Shown here: positions 16,088 through 25,462 of the stretch, in pieces
Position numbering within the stretch: the stretch's first letter is position 1
How the letters are laid out: each line of letters starts with the position of its first letter
Assembly (NCBI RefSeq): GCF_026626335.1
Contig: NZ_JAPNTZ010000001.1
Span: 744,001 to 808,000 of the forward strand
From: Paractinoplanes pyxinae
Lineage (GTDB): Bacteria; Actinomycetota; Actinomycetes; Mycobacteriales; Micromonosporaceae
Direction of reading: 5' to 3'
Length of the DNA: 64,000 nt
Translations under genes and position numbers: made by a program
The notes under the pieces: model-generated
What the model was told of the DNA's origin: nothing
The model's database searches: none
What the model saw: the letters and a program-made list of their open reading frames with translations, nothing else

Positions 16088-17461
16088 ATGCGAGTGGCAA
16101 GGATCAGCAAAGTTATGGCCGCCGTCGCCACGTGCGTATTGCTCACGCCCGTGGCCGCCGCCGAGGCGCGCGAGCAAACGGGGGCCGCCGCCGCCGCCGG
16201 CGGCGCGCGCGGGCAGACGTGGGCCGCGGCCTGGGCCGGTTCGGCGCAGGGGGTCTATCCGATCGGGTACTCGGTGGGGCAGCCCGGCGTGCCCGGGCCG
16301 GCCGGTCCCGGCAACACGGCGCCCCTGCTCACCGCCGCCTTCCCCGACAACCAGGCCCGTAACCAGACGTTGCGCCTGATCGTGGACCCGAGCGTGACGG
16401 GCGACAGCTGGCGCGTACGACTCAGCAATGAGTTCGGCACCCGCGCGGTCACCTTCGGGCGTGCGTACGCCGGTCTGCAGTCGACCGGGGCCAACCTCAC
16501 CCCCGGCACGAACCGGCCCCTGACCTTCGGCGGCCGCGGATCGGTCGTGGTCCCCGCCGGCCGGACCGTTCTGAGCGACCCGGTCCGCGTCAAGGTGGCC
16601 GACGCCCAGTCCCAGCGCCTTGCCGTCAGCCTGCACGTGTCGGGCGCGAGCGGCCCGATGACCTGGCACGCCGCCTCGTTCACCACGTCGTACGTATCGG
16701 ACCCGGACAGCGGCGACCACACGGCCGACCGCGGCGACCTGGCCTTCCCGCACTCGACCACCTCGTGGTACTTCCTCTCCGAGGTGCAGGCGCAGCGCTC
16801 CGGCGTCCCCACCGTGGTGGCTTTCGGCGACTCGATCACCGACGGCTTCTTCAGCACGATCAACGGCAGCGACCGCTGGCCCGACGTGCTGCAGCGCCGC
16901 CTGGGCGAGCGCACCTCCGTGGTCACCGAGGCGATCGGCGGCAACATGGTGACGCGAATCGGTCGTACGCCCGGGGGCTGCACGCCCTGCGACGGCCCGC
17001 CCGCGCTCGACCGCCTCGACCGCGACGTGCTGGCCCGTCCCGGCGTCCGCGCGGTGATCCTGCTGGAAGGCATCAACGACCTCGGCGGCGGCAACGCGAC
17101 AGCCGAGCAGGTGATCGCCGGCTACCGGGAGATCATCCGCCGCGTCCACGCCCGCGGCATCAAGATCGTCGGCGCCACCCTGACCCCGTCCGCCGGCACC
17201 GAGTTCGGCCTGTACGGCACACCCGAGACCGACGCCAAACGCCGCGCCGTCAACGCTTTCATCCGTAGCGGGGCCTTCGACGGAGTGGCTGACTTCTCCG
17301 CCGTCACCGAGGATCCGGCCAACCCGGGCCACCTGCGCCCCGAGTTCGACACCAACAGCAGCGTCGGTGGCCCCGGCGACCACCTGCATCCCAACCGCGC
17401 CGGCTTCCTGGCCATGGCCGGAACCATCGACGTGAACCAACTGCGCCGCTGGACGGCGTAG
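16088..17461 (+). CDS. Secreted SGNH/GDSL-family esterase
   Basis: 457 residues from the ATG at 16088, preceded by CGAGGGGG as ribosome binding site. A signal peptide covers about residues 1-27. After an N-terminal beta-rich region the SGNH domain starts: 'VVAFGDSITDG' (nucleophile Ser249), 'AIGGNMV' (block II Gly), 'ILLEGINDLGG' (block III Asn) and 'GDHLHPN' (block V Asp/His). Such enzymes deacetylate or de-esterify polysaccharides, or cleave lipids, outside the cell. It matches the common actinobacterial form with an Ala/Gly linker after the signal peptide. It is divergent from the C15-like gene. Confidence 0.92.
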   Translation: MRVARISKVMAAVATCVLLTPVAAAEAREQTGAAAAAGGARGQTWAAAWAGSAQGVYPIGYSVGQPGVPGPAGPGNTAPLLTAAFPDNQARNQTLRLIVDPSVTGDSWRVRLSNEFGTRAVTFGRAYAGLQSTGANLTPGTNRPLTFGGRGSVVVPAGRTVLSDPVRVKVADAQSQRLAVSLHVSGASGPMTWHAASFTTSYVSDPDSGDHTADRGDLAFPHSTTSWYFLSEVQAQRSGVPTVVAFGDSITDGFFSTINGSDRWPDVLQRRLGERTSVVTEAIGGNMVTRIGRTPGGCTPCDGPPALDRLDRDVLARPGVRAVILLEGINDLGGGNATAEQVIAGYREIIRRVHARGIKIVGATLTPSAGTEFGLYGTPETDAKRRAVNAFIRSGAFDGVADFSAVTEDPANPGHLRPEFDTNSSVGGPGDHLHPNRAGFLAMAGTIDVNQLRRWTA

Positions 17462-17546
17462 CGCGGCGGCCGCGGACGGCTGGAAATCCGTTTCTTCGAA
17501 TTGCTTGCGCTCCTTAGGATCTTCCGAGATCCAGGAGGGTATTTCG

Positions 17547-19556
17547 ATGAGCGATTTCCAGCAGTTCGTGGCCGATGTGGACACGCGTTTGTCCGCGATG
17601 TCGAAGGGCGAGTTGTACGTCGCCGGCGACGCTTTCGACCGGGACTCGCTCTGGCTCACCTTCCTCGAGTCGTTCCCGGCCGGCACCAATCTGCGGTTCC
17701 GTGAGCGGACCGAGTACGACTGCTCGACCTGCCGCGGGTTCATCAAGAACTTCGGCGCCGTCGTCGAGATCGACAACGACCGGGTCCGCTCTCTCTGGTC
17801 CGGGGTGGCCGCGGCCGACCCGGTCTTCTCCGTCGTCGCCGCCGCGATGGACGAGTTCGTCGGCACCCTGCCGCTGTCCGACCTCTTCCGGTCGACCGAG
17901 GCGCAGTACGGGGCCAGGACGACCCGGTCGCTGCGCGACGGTCAGGTCGAGGTGTGGCACCACCTGCACGGCCGGGTGGCGAAGCAGCACCGCACGCGGG
18001 ACGTCGGCGCGGCGCGGGGTGCGTTCGACGCCGCGGTGCAGGTGTTCCAGCGCGGCCTGAACGAGCTGACCCCGGACGCTCTGGACACCGTGGCCGACCT
18101 CATCGACGACAACGCTCTCTACCGCGGCACCGAGCATCTGCGGGCGGTGACCGAGTTCCGCTACCTGCGGAACCAGTGGACGCAGGCGGCCGACCAGCGG
18201 GCCTTCGTGTTCGCCTACGCCATGAACCCGGCGGCCCGGTTCCGCAACACGGTGATCGGCACCCTCGTCCAGGATCTGTCCGCGGGCGTCGGCCTGGAGC
18301 AGGCGGTCCGGTCGTTCGAGTCGAAGGTGGCGCCCCAGAACTACCGGCGTCCCCAGGCGCTGATCACCCCGGCCATGGTCAAGGCGGCCATGAAGACCAT
18401 CGACGAGCTGGGCCTCGAGGAGTCGCTGCAGCGCCGGTTCGCCCGCCTGTCCGACGTCTCTGTCACCAATGTGCTGTGGGTCGACAACGACACCCAGTCG
18501 CGGATGAAGGACGGCCTCGAGGGGCTGCTCATGCAGGCCGCGACCACCGGGTCGTCCGGCGCGCGCCTGCGGGACGCGAAGCCGGAAGAGGTTCCGGTCG
18601 TCACCTTCATGAAGGACATCCTGCCCGGCGCCGCCACCATCGACCTGTGGGTGGCCAACCGCCACGAGCCGCACTTCGTCAGCCTCACCACCGGTGAGCA
18701 CCCGGCGGCGCCGCGGCTGTTCACCTGGGACAACGACTTCGCCTGGTCGTACGGGGGAAATGTCACCGACTCGATCAAGGAGAGGGTCAAGCGGGCCGGC
18801 GGCAACGTCACCGGCAAGCTGCGCGTGAGCCTGTCCTGGTTCAACCACGACGATCTCGACCTGCACGTGTTCGAGCCCGACGGCGCCCACATCTGGTACA
18901 AGGACAAGCGCAACAAGCTGGACGTCGACATGAACGCGGGCGGCCGGTTCACCCGTGAGCCGGTGGAGAACGTCACCTGGACCGGAACTGTGCCCGATGG
19001 CGAGTACCGGATCGAGGTGAACCAGTTCAACAAGCGGGAGAGCACCCAGGTCGGCTTCGTGATCGAGACGGAGAGCAACGGGCGGATCGAGCACTACAGC
19101 CACGAGCGGGCGGTCGGTCACAAGCAGACCGTCGAGGTGGGCCGGATGACGGTCGCCAACGAGGTGATCACCGCTTTCCGGCCCGGTGAGGACATGAAGG
19201 CGGGCAGCGCCGGCCAGGAACTGTGGGGCATCACCACCGAACAGTTCGTGCCGGTGTCCACCGTCATGTACTCGCCGAACTACTTCGACGACAACGAGGT
19301 CGGCCACCGCCACTACTTCTTCATGCTGAAGGGCTGCCGGAACGACCGGCCGGCCCGGGGCATCTACAACGAGTTCCTGCGCGGCGACCTGCAGCCGCAC
19401 CGCAAGGTGTTCGAGGTTCTGGGCGACCGCACGAAGTGCGAGCCGTCGGAGGATCAGCTGTCGGGCCTGGGCTTCAGCTCCACGGTTCGCAACTCCGTGG
19501 TGGCCAAGGTGACCACGACCGGCGGCCGGCGCCGGCTCATCAGCATCCAGTTCTGA
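17547..19556 (+). CDS. Large protein of phage-like type with YfaP/DUF2135-like beta domain
   Basis: 669 residues; the ATG at 17547 follows a strong AGGAGG at 17533-17538. No signal peptide or membrane helix is seen. The N-terminal half holds a CxxC in 'YDCSTCRGF' (near residue 55) and long helical stretches; around residue 425-520 is a beta-sandwich-like region ('SLSWFNHDDLDLHVFEPDG', 'GEYRIEVNQF') resembling the DUF2135/YfaP domain. From memory the protein resembles hypothetical proteins of actinophages, including their 'FLESFPAGTN' and 'C-x-x-C-F' N-terminus; this should be confirmed by search. It is followed after 14 bases by a small partner gene. Function unknown; a virion or host-takeover protein kept by the host is possible. 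Confidence 0.8.
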   Translation: MSDFQQFVADVDTRLSAMSKGELYVAGDAFDRDSLWLTFLESFPAGTNLRFRERTEYDCSTCRGFIKNFGAVVEIDNDRVRSLWSGVAAADPVFSVVAAAMDEFVGTLPLSDLFRSTEAQYGARTTRSLRDGQVEVWHHLHGRVAKQHRTRDVGAARGAFDAAVQVFQRGLNELTPDALDTVADLIDDNALYRGTEHLRAVTEFRYLRNQWTQAADQRAFVFAYAMNPAARFRNTVIGTLVQDLSAGVGLEQAVRSFESKVAPQNYRRPQALITPAMVKAAMKTIDELGLEESLQRRFARLSDVSVTNVLWVDNDTQSRMKDGLEGLLMQAATTGSSGARLRDAKPEEVPVVTFMKDILPGAATIDLWVANRHEPHFVSLTTGEHPAAPRLFTWDNDFAWSYGGNVTDSIKERVKRAGGNVTGKLRVSLSWFNHDDLDLHVFEPDGAHIWYKDKRNKLDVDMNAGGRFTREPVENVTWTGTVPDGEYRIEVNQFNKRESTQVGFVIETESNGRIEHYSHERAVGHKQTVEVGRMTVANEVITAFRPGEDMKAGSAGQELWGITTEQFVPVSTVMYSPNYFDDNEVGHRHYFFMLKGCRNDRPARGIYNEFLRGDLQPHRKVFEVLGDRTKCEPSEDQLSGLGFSSTVRNSVVAKVTTTGGRRRLISIQF

Positions 19557-19570
19557 TCGAAAGAGGCATC

Positions 19571-19966
19571 GTGACCGTTTTTGAGAAGGCCACGCGGGAG
19601 AAGTTTCGTTACCCGTCGGCCAAGGGCCTGCTGACCACCGAGCAGCTGTGGGAGCTCCCGCTGACGGCCAAGTCCGGCTTCAGCCTCGACGACGTGGCCA
19701 AGGCCGTCAACGCCGAGCTCAAGGCCGTCGGCACCGAGTCGTTCGTGGCCACCGAGGCCGATCCGGCCAAGGCGACCTGGGAGGCCAAGCTCGAGGTCGT
19801 GAAGCACGTCATCGCCTACCGCCTCGCGGAGGACCAGGCGGCCAAGGCGGCGGCGGCCAAGAAGCTGGAGAAGGAGAAGCTGATCGCCGTCCTGGGCCGC
19901 AAGCAGGACGCGGAGCTGGAGAACCTGACCGAGGCCGAGCTGCTGGCCCGCATCAACAACCTGTAG
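19571..19966 (+). CDS. Small phage-like partner protein with charged coiled-coil tail
   Basis: 131 residues starting at GTG 19571 with AAAGAGG as ribosome binding site, 14 bases after the large phage-like gene. The N-terminus 'EKATREKFRYPSAKGLLT' and 'LWELPLTAKSGFSLDDVA' are compact and conserved-looking; residues about 85-125 are rich in Lys, Glu and Ala and probably form a coiled coil. The pair organisation resembles adjacent genes in some actinophages (memory-based, unverified). Function unknown. The stop abuts the stop of the convergent LacI gene with no gap. Confidence 0.8.
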   Translation: MTVFEKATREKFRYPSAKGLLTTEQLWELPLTAKSGFSLDDVAKAVNAELKAVGTESFVATEADPAKATWEAKLEVVKHVIAYRLAEDQAAKAAAAKKLEKEKLIAVLGRKQDAELENLTEAELLARINNL

Positions 19967-20983
19967 TCAGCGGCGGGGCGGGGCGGTCGAGCCGCGGATG
20001 ACCAGGCGGGTGGGGACGGTGACCCCGCCCGCCGTCGGCTCGCCCGCGAGCAGGGCCAGCACCACCCGGCCGGCCAGCACGCCCTGGTCACGGACGGGCT
20101 GGGCCACCGTGGTGAGCTCGGCCAGCTCGGCCATCGGGTGGTCGTCGATGCCCACGATCGACATGTCCCCGGGGATGCGCAGGCCGGCCCGGCGCAGCGT
20201 GCGGATCGCGCCGAAGGCCACCTCGTCGGAGTGCGCGTAGACGGCGGTCGGCGGCTCCCGCAGGCCCAGCAGCCGGGACATCGCGTCGGCGCCGGGCAGC
20301 CCGCCCCAGGGCACGGTCACCGCCAGGGCCGGGTCGGCGGGCAGGCCGGCGTCGGCCAGCGCCTGCTCGTACGCCCGGGTGCGGCCGGGGTTGGCCGGCC
20401 AGCCGGGCTCGGCCGGGTCGACGGCGGCGATCATGCCGATCCGGCGGTGCCCCAGGAAGATCAGGTGGTCGACGGCCTGGCGCCCGGCCGCGGCGTCGTC
20501 GATGGAGACGTACGGATAATTCTCGACCTGACCGCCGGCCGCCACGATGTGCACGCCCATGAGCTCGAGCCGGGCCCGTTCGCCGTCGCGCACCGGCATG
20601 CCCAGCACGACCACGGCGTCGACCTTGCGCCGGGCCGGCAGCCGCTGGAAGAAGTCGCGCCGGTCGGCCTCGTCGCCCACGTGGTAGAGCAGCACGTCGA
20701 GGTCGGCCTCCCGCAGCACCGACTCGAGGCCTTCGAGCAGGGTCGCGAAGAACCACCGGGCGATGTGCGGCACCACCACGGCGACCCGATCGGTGGCGCC
20801 CCCGGCCAGGCGTGACGCCTCGGGCGAGATCACATAGGACAGCTGCTCGGCCGCGGCCAGCACGCGGGCCCGGGTCTCGGCGGCGACGTGCGGATGGTTG
20901 CTCAGGGCCCGGGAGGCGGTCGCCATCGACACGCCGGCCCGGCGCGCCACATCGGCCATGTTGACCCTCGTGTGCGGTGGCAC
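19967..20983 (-). CDS. LacI family transcriptional regulator of the sugar operon
   Basis: 338 residues from GTG 20983 (ATG 20959 is a shorter option). The HTH 'VNMADVARRAGVSMATASRAL' with hinge 'VLAAAEQLSYVIS' is followed by a periplasmic-binding-protein-like effector domain ('VVVPHIARWFFATLLEG', 'SIVGIDDHPMAEL'). The divergent ABC transporter/glucosidase operon starts 140 bp away and a LacI-type operator half-palindrome (21005-21016) lies between them, so this is likely the local repressor that senses an alpha-glucoside. An upstream in-frame extension to 21106 would overlap the operator and lacks a ribosome binding site. Confidence 0.92.
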   Translation of the reverse strand: MPPHTRVNMADVARRAGVSMATASRALSNHPHVAAETRARVLAAAEQLSYVISPEASRLAGGATDRVAVVVPHIARWFFATLLEGLESVLREADLDVLLYHVGDEADRRDFFQRLPARRKVDAVVVLGMPVRDGERARLELMGVHIVAAGGQVENYPYVSIDDAAAGRQAVDHLIFLGHRRIGMIAAVDPAEPGWPANPGRTRAYEQALADAGLPADPALAVTVPWGGLPGADAMSRLLGLREPPTAVYAHSDEVAFGAIRTLRRAGLRIPGDMSIVGIDDHPMAELAELTTVAQPVRDQGVLAGRVVLALLAGEPTAGGVTVPTRLVIRGSTAPPRR

Positions 20984-21004
20984 GAGGTGAGCGTAGCAAT
21001 CGTT

Positions 21005-21016
21005 GGAAGCGTTTCC
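21005..21016. promoter_or_regulatory. LacI-type operator between regulator and transporter operon
   Basis: GGAAGCGTTTCC is a 12-bp near-palindrome centred on CG, with one mismatch, matching the usual LacI/GalR operator form. It sits 22 bp upstream of the LacI start and 107 bp before the solute-binding-protein start. Confidence 0.65.
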
Positions 21017-21122
21017 GATCACGCAGAGCGTGCACATTGTGACTCTTGACGAGAGACGCAGATCACATTGACGCTGAAATCCGCAAACGGTTCCAAGCCC
21101 ATCCACAGAAGGGACGGCAACC

Positions 21123-22421
21123 GTGCTTCAGCACAAGCCACGCCGCTGGGCGGCCGGCTCCGCCCTCGTCGTGTTCGCCTCGGTCCTCGCCGGGTGCGGC
21201 GGCGACGACGGGTCGAACACATTGACCTACTACATCGCCGACGCCGCTCAGGAGGACGTGGCCACGCGCTGCTCGGCCGAGTCCGGCGGCGCCTACGCCT
21301 TCAACATCCAGCGGCTGCCCAACACCGCAGCCGGCGGCCGCGAGCAGCTGCTGCGCCGGCTGGCCGCCGAGGACCGCTCGATGGACATCGTCAGCGTCGA
21401 CCCGCCGTTCATGGCGGAGTTCGCCAACGCCGGCTTCCTGCGCGCGTTCACCGACGCCGAACGGCAGGAGTTCTCCGACGGCATCCTCGACGGCCCGCTC
21501 AAGCAGTCCACCTTCCGCGACACGCTCTACTCGGCGCCGCTCTACGGCAACACGCAGCTGCTCTGGTACCGCAAATCGGTGCTGCAGAAGGCCGGTGTCG
21601 ACCCGTCGGCCGGCCCGGTCACGTGGGATCAGCTCATCAAGGGCGCGACCCAGGCCGGTGTCACCGTGGCCGCGCAGGGCCGCCGCAACGAAAGCCTCAT
21701 GGTCTGGGTGAACGCGCTGGTCTCGTCGGCCGGCGGGTCGATCCTGCAGGCCGGCTCCGAGAACCTGCCGGCCAACGAGGTCAAGGGCGGCCTGAACACG
21801 CCGGCCGGCGCCGAGGCGGCCCGCATCATGCACGAGCTCGCCGTCTCGCCGGCCGCCCCGGCCGGGTTCAGCACGGCCGGTGAGGAGGACTCGCGGGCCG
21901 CGTTCCAGGCGGGCACCGGCGGCTTCATGGTCAATTGGCCGTACGTCTGGGCCGCCTTCGACTCGGCCATCGAGGAGGGCACCCTGCCGGCCAACTTCAA
22001 GGACGACGTCGGCTGGGCCGCCTATCCGCGCGTCGAGACCGGCACCGAGAGCGCTTCCCCGTCCGGCGGCCTGGGCCTGTCCATCAGCTCGTTCAGCCGC
22101 AAGCAGGACCTGGCCGTGCAGGCCATCCGGTGCCTGGCCAACGAGCAGAGCCAGAAGGACTTCATGAAGACCGCGGGCAACCCGGCCGCGCTCGCTTCGG
22201 TGTTCGACGACCCCGAGATCCGCGAGATGTTCCCGATGGCCGACGAGATCCGCACCGGCCTCGACGCGGCCACGCCCCGGCCGGTCAGCCCGTACTACGG
22301 CGACGTCACCGGCTCGATCCAGACCGCGTTCCACCCGCCGGACTCGCTCTCACCCGGCTCCACCCCGCGGGAGGCCAACGACCTGCTCGAGGACGTCCTG
22401 TCCAACAAGAGACTGATCTAG
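21123..22421 (+). CDS. Sugar ABC transporter substrate-binding lipoprotein (LpqY-like)
   Basis: 432 residues starting at GTG 21123. A lipoprotein signal ends in 'LAGC', placing the lipidated Cys near residue 24, so it is anchored outside the membrane. The body matches family 1 solute-binding proteins: 'REQLLRRLAAEDRSMDIVSVD' and 'FMAEFANAGFL' resemble the trehalose-binding LpqY of mycobacteria, and 'QLLWYRKSVLQKAG' is the common hinge motif. Downstream come two permeases, an ATPase and a GH13 glucosidase, suggesting uptake of an alpha-glucoside such as trehalose or maltose. Exact ligand unproved. Confidence 0.9.
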   Translation: MLQHKPRRWAAGSALVVFASVLAGCGGDDGSNTLTYYIADAAQEDVATRCSAESGGAYAFNIQRLPNTAAGGREQLLRRLAAEDRSMDIVSVDPPFMAEFANAGFLRAFTDAERQEFSDGILDGPLKQSTFRDTLYSAPLYGNTQLLWYRKSVLQKAGVDPSAGPVTWDQLIKGATQAGVTVAAQGRRNESLMVWVNALVSSAGGSILQAGSENLPANEVKGGLNTPAGAEAARIMHELAVSPAAPAGFSTAGEEDSRAAFQAGTGGFMVNWPYVWAAFDSAIEEGTLPANFKDDVGWAAYPRVETGTESASPSGGLGLSISSFSRKQDLAVQAIRCLANEQSQKDFMKTAGNPAALASVFDDPEIREMFPMADEIRTGLDAATPRPVSPYYGDVTGSIQTAFHPPDSLSPGSTPREANDLLEDVLSNKRLI

Positions 22422-22429
22422 GAGCGGCC

Positions 22430-23383
22430 ATGAGCACGACAACTTCCGCCGCACCACCGAGAACCTCGTCCGAGACCCGGTCGCAGCGCCGGGTCCGGCT
22501 CACCGACCGCGCCCGGCACGAGCGGAACCTGGGCTGGCTACTGGCCGGGCCCGCGTTCATCGCCATGGTGGCGGTGACCGGATATCCCATCCTCAACGCC
22601 ATCTGGCTGTCGATGTTCGACTACCGGCTGACCGACCCCGAGGGGCGGAACTTCGTCGGGCTCGGCAACTACTTCACGATCCTGACCGACGGGCTGTTCT
22701 GGCAGCAGTTCGGCGTCACCTCGCTGATCACGGTGGTGACCGTGGCGGCGGAACTGGTGCTGGGCTTCGGGCTGGCCATGGTCATGCACCGCGCCCTCTA
22801 TCTGCGCACTGCCCTGCGTACGGCAATTCTTGTCCCGTACGGCATCATCACGGTCGTCTCGGCCTACGCCTGGGCCTACGCGTTCAGCAACACGTACGGG
22901 TTCGTGAACGGGCTGTTCGGGCTGGGCGAGTTCGACTGGTTCGGCGGCACGTGGTCGGCGCTGGTCACCGTCTGCGTGGCCGAGATCTGGAAGACCACGC
23001 CGTTCATGTCGTTGCTGCTGCTGGCCGGCCTGGCCCAGATCCCCGACGACTACCTCGAGGCGGCCAAGGTCGACGGGGCCACCGCCTGGCAGCGGGTCAA
23101 GCGGGTGATCCTGCCCAACATGAAGGCCGCCATCATGGTGGCGCTGCTGTTCCGCACGCTCGACGCGTTCCGCATCTTCGACAGCGTCTTCATCATGACG
23201 GCCGGCGCCCAGGGCACCGAGACCCTGTCGTTCCTGGCCTACCGGCAGACGATCAGCCGGGTGATGGTCGGTCTCGGCTCCGCGGTCAGCGTCATCCTGG
23301 CCATCCTGGTCGTCCTCATCGCGGTGATGTTCGTGAAGGTCTTCAAGACCGACCTGTCCCAGCAGAGGGGGGAGCGGAAGTGA
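22430..23383 (+). CDS. Sugar ABC transporter permease 1 (SugA/MalF type)
   Basis: 317 residues, a cytoplasmic N-terminal tail followed by six transmembrane helices. The EAA loop that docks on the ATPase is 'EAAKVDGATAWQRVKRVILP'. 'YLEAAK' and the preceding 'GLAQIPDD' are typical of carbohydrate uptake permeases of the MalF class. It starts 8 bases after the binding-protein stop with GGAG as ribosome binding site. It pairs with the next gene, which overlaps by four bases. Confidence 0.93.
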   Translation: MSTTTSAAPPRTSSETRSQRRVRLTDRARHERNLGWLLAGPAFIAMVAVTGYPILNAIWLSMFDYRLTDPEGRNFVGLGNYFTILTDGLFWQQFGVTSLITVVTVAAELVLGFGLAMVMHRALYLRTALRTAILVPYGIITVVSAYAWAYAFSNTYGFVNGLFGLGEFDWFGGTWSALVTVCVAEIWKTTPFMSLLLLAGLAQIPDDYLEAAKVDGATAWQRVKRVILPNMKAAIMVALLFRTLDAFRIFDSVFIMTAGAQGTETLSFLAYRQTISRVMVGLGSAVSVILAILVVLIAVMFVKVFKTDLSQQRGERK

Positions 23384-24210
23384 AGGTCAGCCGCCGCACA
23401 CAGGTGTACTGGATCGTCGGCGCGATCCTGATCATCGCCTACGCCATCATTCCGGTGCTGTGGATCGTCTCGCTCTCGTTCAAGGAGGGCGACGACATCA
23501 CCAACAAGTCGTTCCTGCCGACGACGTGGAGCTGGGAGAACTACCGCACGGTGTTCGCCAGCGACCTGTTCACCACGGCGTTGCGCAACTCGGTCGGCAT
23601 GGCGCTGATCGCCACGACCATCTCGGTCATCCTGGCCACCCTGGCCGCGTACGCCATCTCCCGTCTCGATTTCCCGGGCAAGCGCCTGGTTCTGGGCGTG
23701 GCCCTGGCCATCACGGTGTTCCCGGTCATCGCGATCGCCACGCCGCTGTTCAACCTGTGGCGCACGATCGGGCTCTACGACACGTGGCTGGGCCTGATCA
23801 TCCCGTACCTGTCGTACTCCTTGCCCTTGGCCGTGTACGTCCTCGCCGCGTTCTTCCGCGAGATCCCGTGGGAGATGGAGCAGGCGGCCCAGGTCGACGG
23901 GGCGACGTCGTGGCAGGCCTTCCGGCGGGTCATCGTCCCGCTGGCCACCCCGGGCGTCTTCACGGCGGCGATCCTCACCTTCTTCGCCGTCTGGAACGAC
24001 TTCGTCTTCGGCATCACGCTCACCTCGAGCGAGGCGGCCCGCCCGGTGCCCGCCGCGCTCGCCTTCTTCCAGGGCGCCTCGCAGTTCTCGCAACCGACCG
24101 CGCCCATCGCGGCCGCCGCCGTGGTCGTCACGATCCCGGTGGTCATCCTCGTGCTGCTCTTCCAACGCAAGATCGTCGCCGGTCTCACCAACGGCGCCGT
24201 CAAAGGCTAG
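23380..24210 (+). CDS. Sugar ABC transporter permease 2 (SugB/MalG type)
   Basis: 276 residues from GTG 23380 in a GTGA overlap with permease 1. Six transmembrane helices and the EAA loop 'EQAAQVDGATSWQAFRRVIVP' identify a MalG-class permease. 'LRNSVGMALIATTISVILAT' and 'WNDFVFG' are standard family features. It forms the membrane channel together with permease 1. Confidence 0.93.
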   Translation: MKVSRRTQVYWIVGAILIIAYAIIPVLWIVSLSFKEGDDITNKSFLPTTWSWENYRTVFASDLFTTALRNSVGMALIATTISVILATLAAYAISRLDFPGKRLVLGVALAITVFPVIAIATPLFNLWRTIGLYDTWLGLIIPYLSYSLPLAVYVLAAFFREIPWEMEQAAQVDGATSWQAFRRVIVPLATPGVFTAAILTFFAVWNDFVFGITLTSSEAARPVPAALAFFQGASQFSQPTAPIAAAAVVVTIPVVILVLLFQRKIVAGLTNGAVKG

Positions 24211-24235
24211 TCATCTCTCGGAGAGGAACCCCGGC

Positions 24236-25462
24236 ATGGCAGCCATCGAGATGCGCAACATCGTCAAGGAGTACGGCGACGGCTTCAAGGCGGTCAACGA
24301 CATCAGCCTGGACATCGCCGACGGCGAGTTCATGATCCTGGTCGGGCCGTCCGGCTGCGGCAAGTCGACCCTGCTCCGCATGATCGTCGGGCTCGAGGAC
24401 ATCACCTCGGGCGACATGGTGATCGGCGGCGACCGGGTCAACGAGAAAGCGCCGCGCGACCGCAACCTGTCCATGGTGTTCCAGAACTACGCGCTCTACC
24501 CGCACCTGACGGTGTTCGAGAACATCGCCTTCCCGTTGCGGCTGAACAAGAAGGTCAGCGAGGACGAGATCCGGCGCCGGGTGAAGGAGGCGGCGGACAT
24601 GCTCGAGCTCAACGAGCACCTCGAGCGCAAGCCGGCCAACCTCTCCGGCGGGCAGCGGCAGCGGGTCGCGATGGGCCGGGCCATCGTCCGGCAGGTCAAC
24701 GCGTTCCTGTTCGACGAGCCTCTGTCCAACCTCGACGCCAAACTGCGCGGGCAGATGCGTACGGAAATCTCGCGCATGCAACGCCGGCTGGGCACGACCA
24801 CGGTGTACGTCACCCACGACCAGACCGAGGCGATGACCCTGGGCGACCGGGTGGCCGTGCTGCGGCGGGGCTTCCTGCAGCAGGTGGCCTCGCCCCGCGA
24901 GCTGTACGAGCAGCCGGTCAACATGTTCGTGGCCGGGTTCATCGGCTCGCCGCCCATGAACTTCCTGCCGGCGGTGGTGGCCGGGCAGCGCCTGCAGCTG
25001 CCGTTCCTCGAGGTCGACCTGCCGGCCAAGGCGGCCGGGAAGGTCACCGACGGGCAGCTGCTGATCGCCGGCATGCGGCCCGACCACTTCGAGGACGCCC
25101 GCCTGCTCGACCCGGCCAAACGGGAGCGGGGCGCGCTGTTCCGGGCCAAGGTCGACGTGACGGAATGGCTGGGTGATTCCCAGTACGCGTACATCCCGTT
25201 CGAGGCCAATGAAGAGGTCACCCGGCAGCTGGCCGAACTGGCGGCCGAACTCGACAGCGAGGCCCTGCGGACGCAGCTCATCATCTCGATCGACGCGATG
25301 AGCCGGCTCCGCGAGAACCAGGAGGCCGAGTTCTGGGCCGACACCAGCCGGATGCACCTGTTCGACCCGCGTACGGGCGAGAACCTGACCCGCGACGAGG
25401 ACGCCGCGGCCGACCTGGCCCACCTGGAGGAAGAGGAGCTCCGGGAACGGACGACGCGATGA
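24236..25462 (+). CDS. ABC transporter ATPase of the MalK/UgpC/SugC type
   Basis: 408 residues. Walker A is 'GPSGCGKS' (37-44), the Q-loop is 'MVFQNYALYPH', the signature 'LSGGQ' begins at residue 136, and Walker B is 'FLFDEP' with the D-loop 'SNLDAKLR'. The C-terminal third (from about residue 240) is the TOBE regulatory region, slightly longer than in typical 370-residue members, ending in an acidic tail. It energises the two permeases. Actinobacterial ATPases of this class often serve several sugar transporters. Confidence 0.94.
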   Translation: MAAIEMRNIVKEYGDGFKAVNDISLDIADGEFMILVGPSGCGKSTLLRMIVGLEDITSGDMVIGGDRVNEKAPRDRNLSMVFQNYALYPHLTVFENIAFPLRLNKKVSEDEIRRRVKEAADMLELNEHLERKPANLSGGQRQRVAMGRAIVRQVNAFLFDEPLSNLDAKLRGQMRTEISRMQRRLGTTTVYVTHDQTEAMTLGDRVAVLRRGFLQQVASPRELYEQPVNMFVAGFIGSPPMNFLPAVVAGQRLQLPFLEVDLPAKAAGKVTDGQLLIAGMRPDHFEDARLLDPAKRERGALFRAKVDVTEWLGDSQYAYIPFEANEEVTRQLAELAAELDSEALRTQLIISIDAMSRLRENQEAEFWADTSRMHLFDPRTGENLTRDEDAAADLAHLEEEELRERTTR

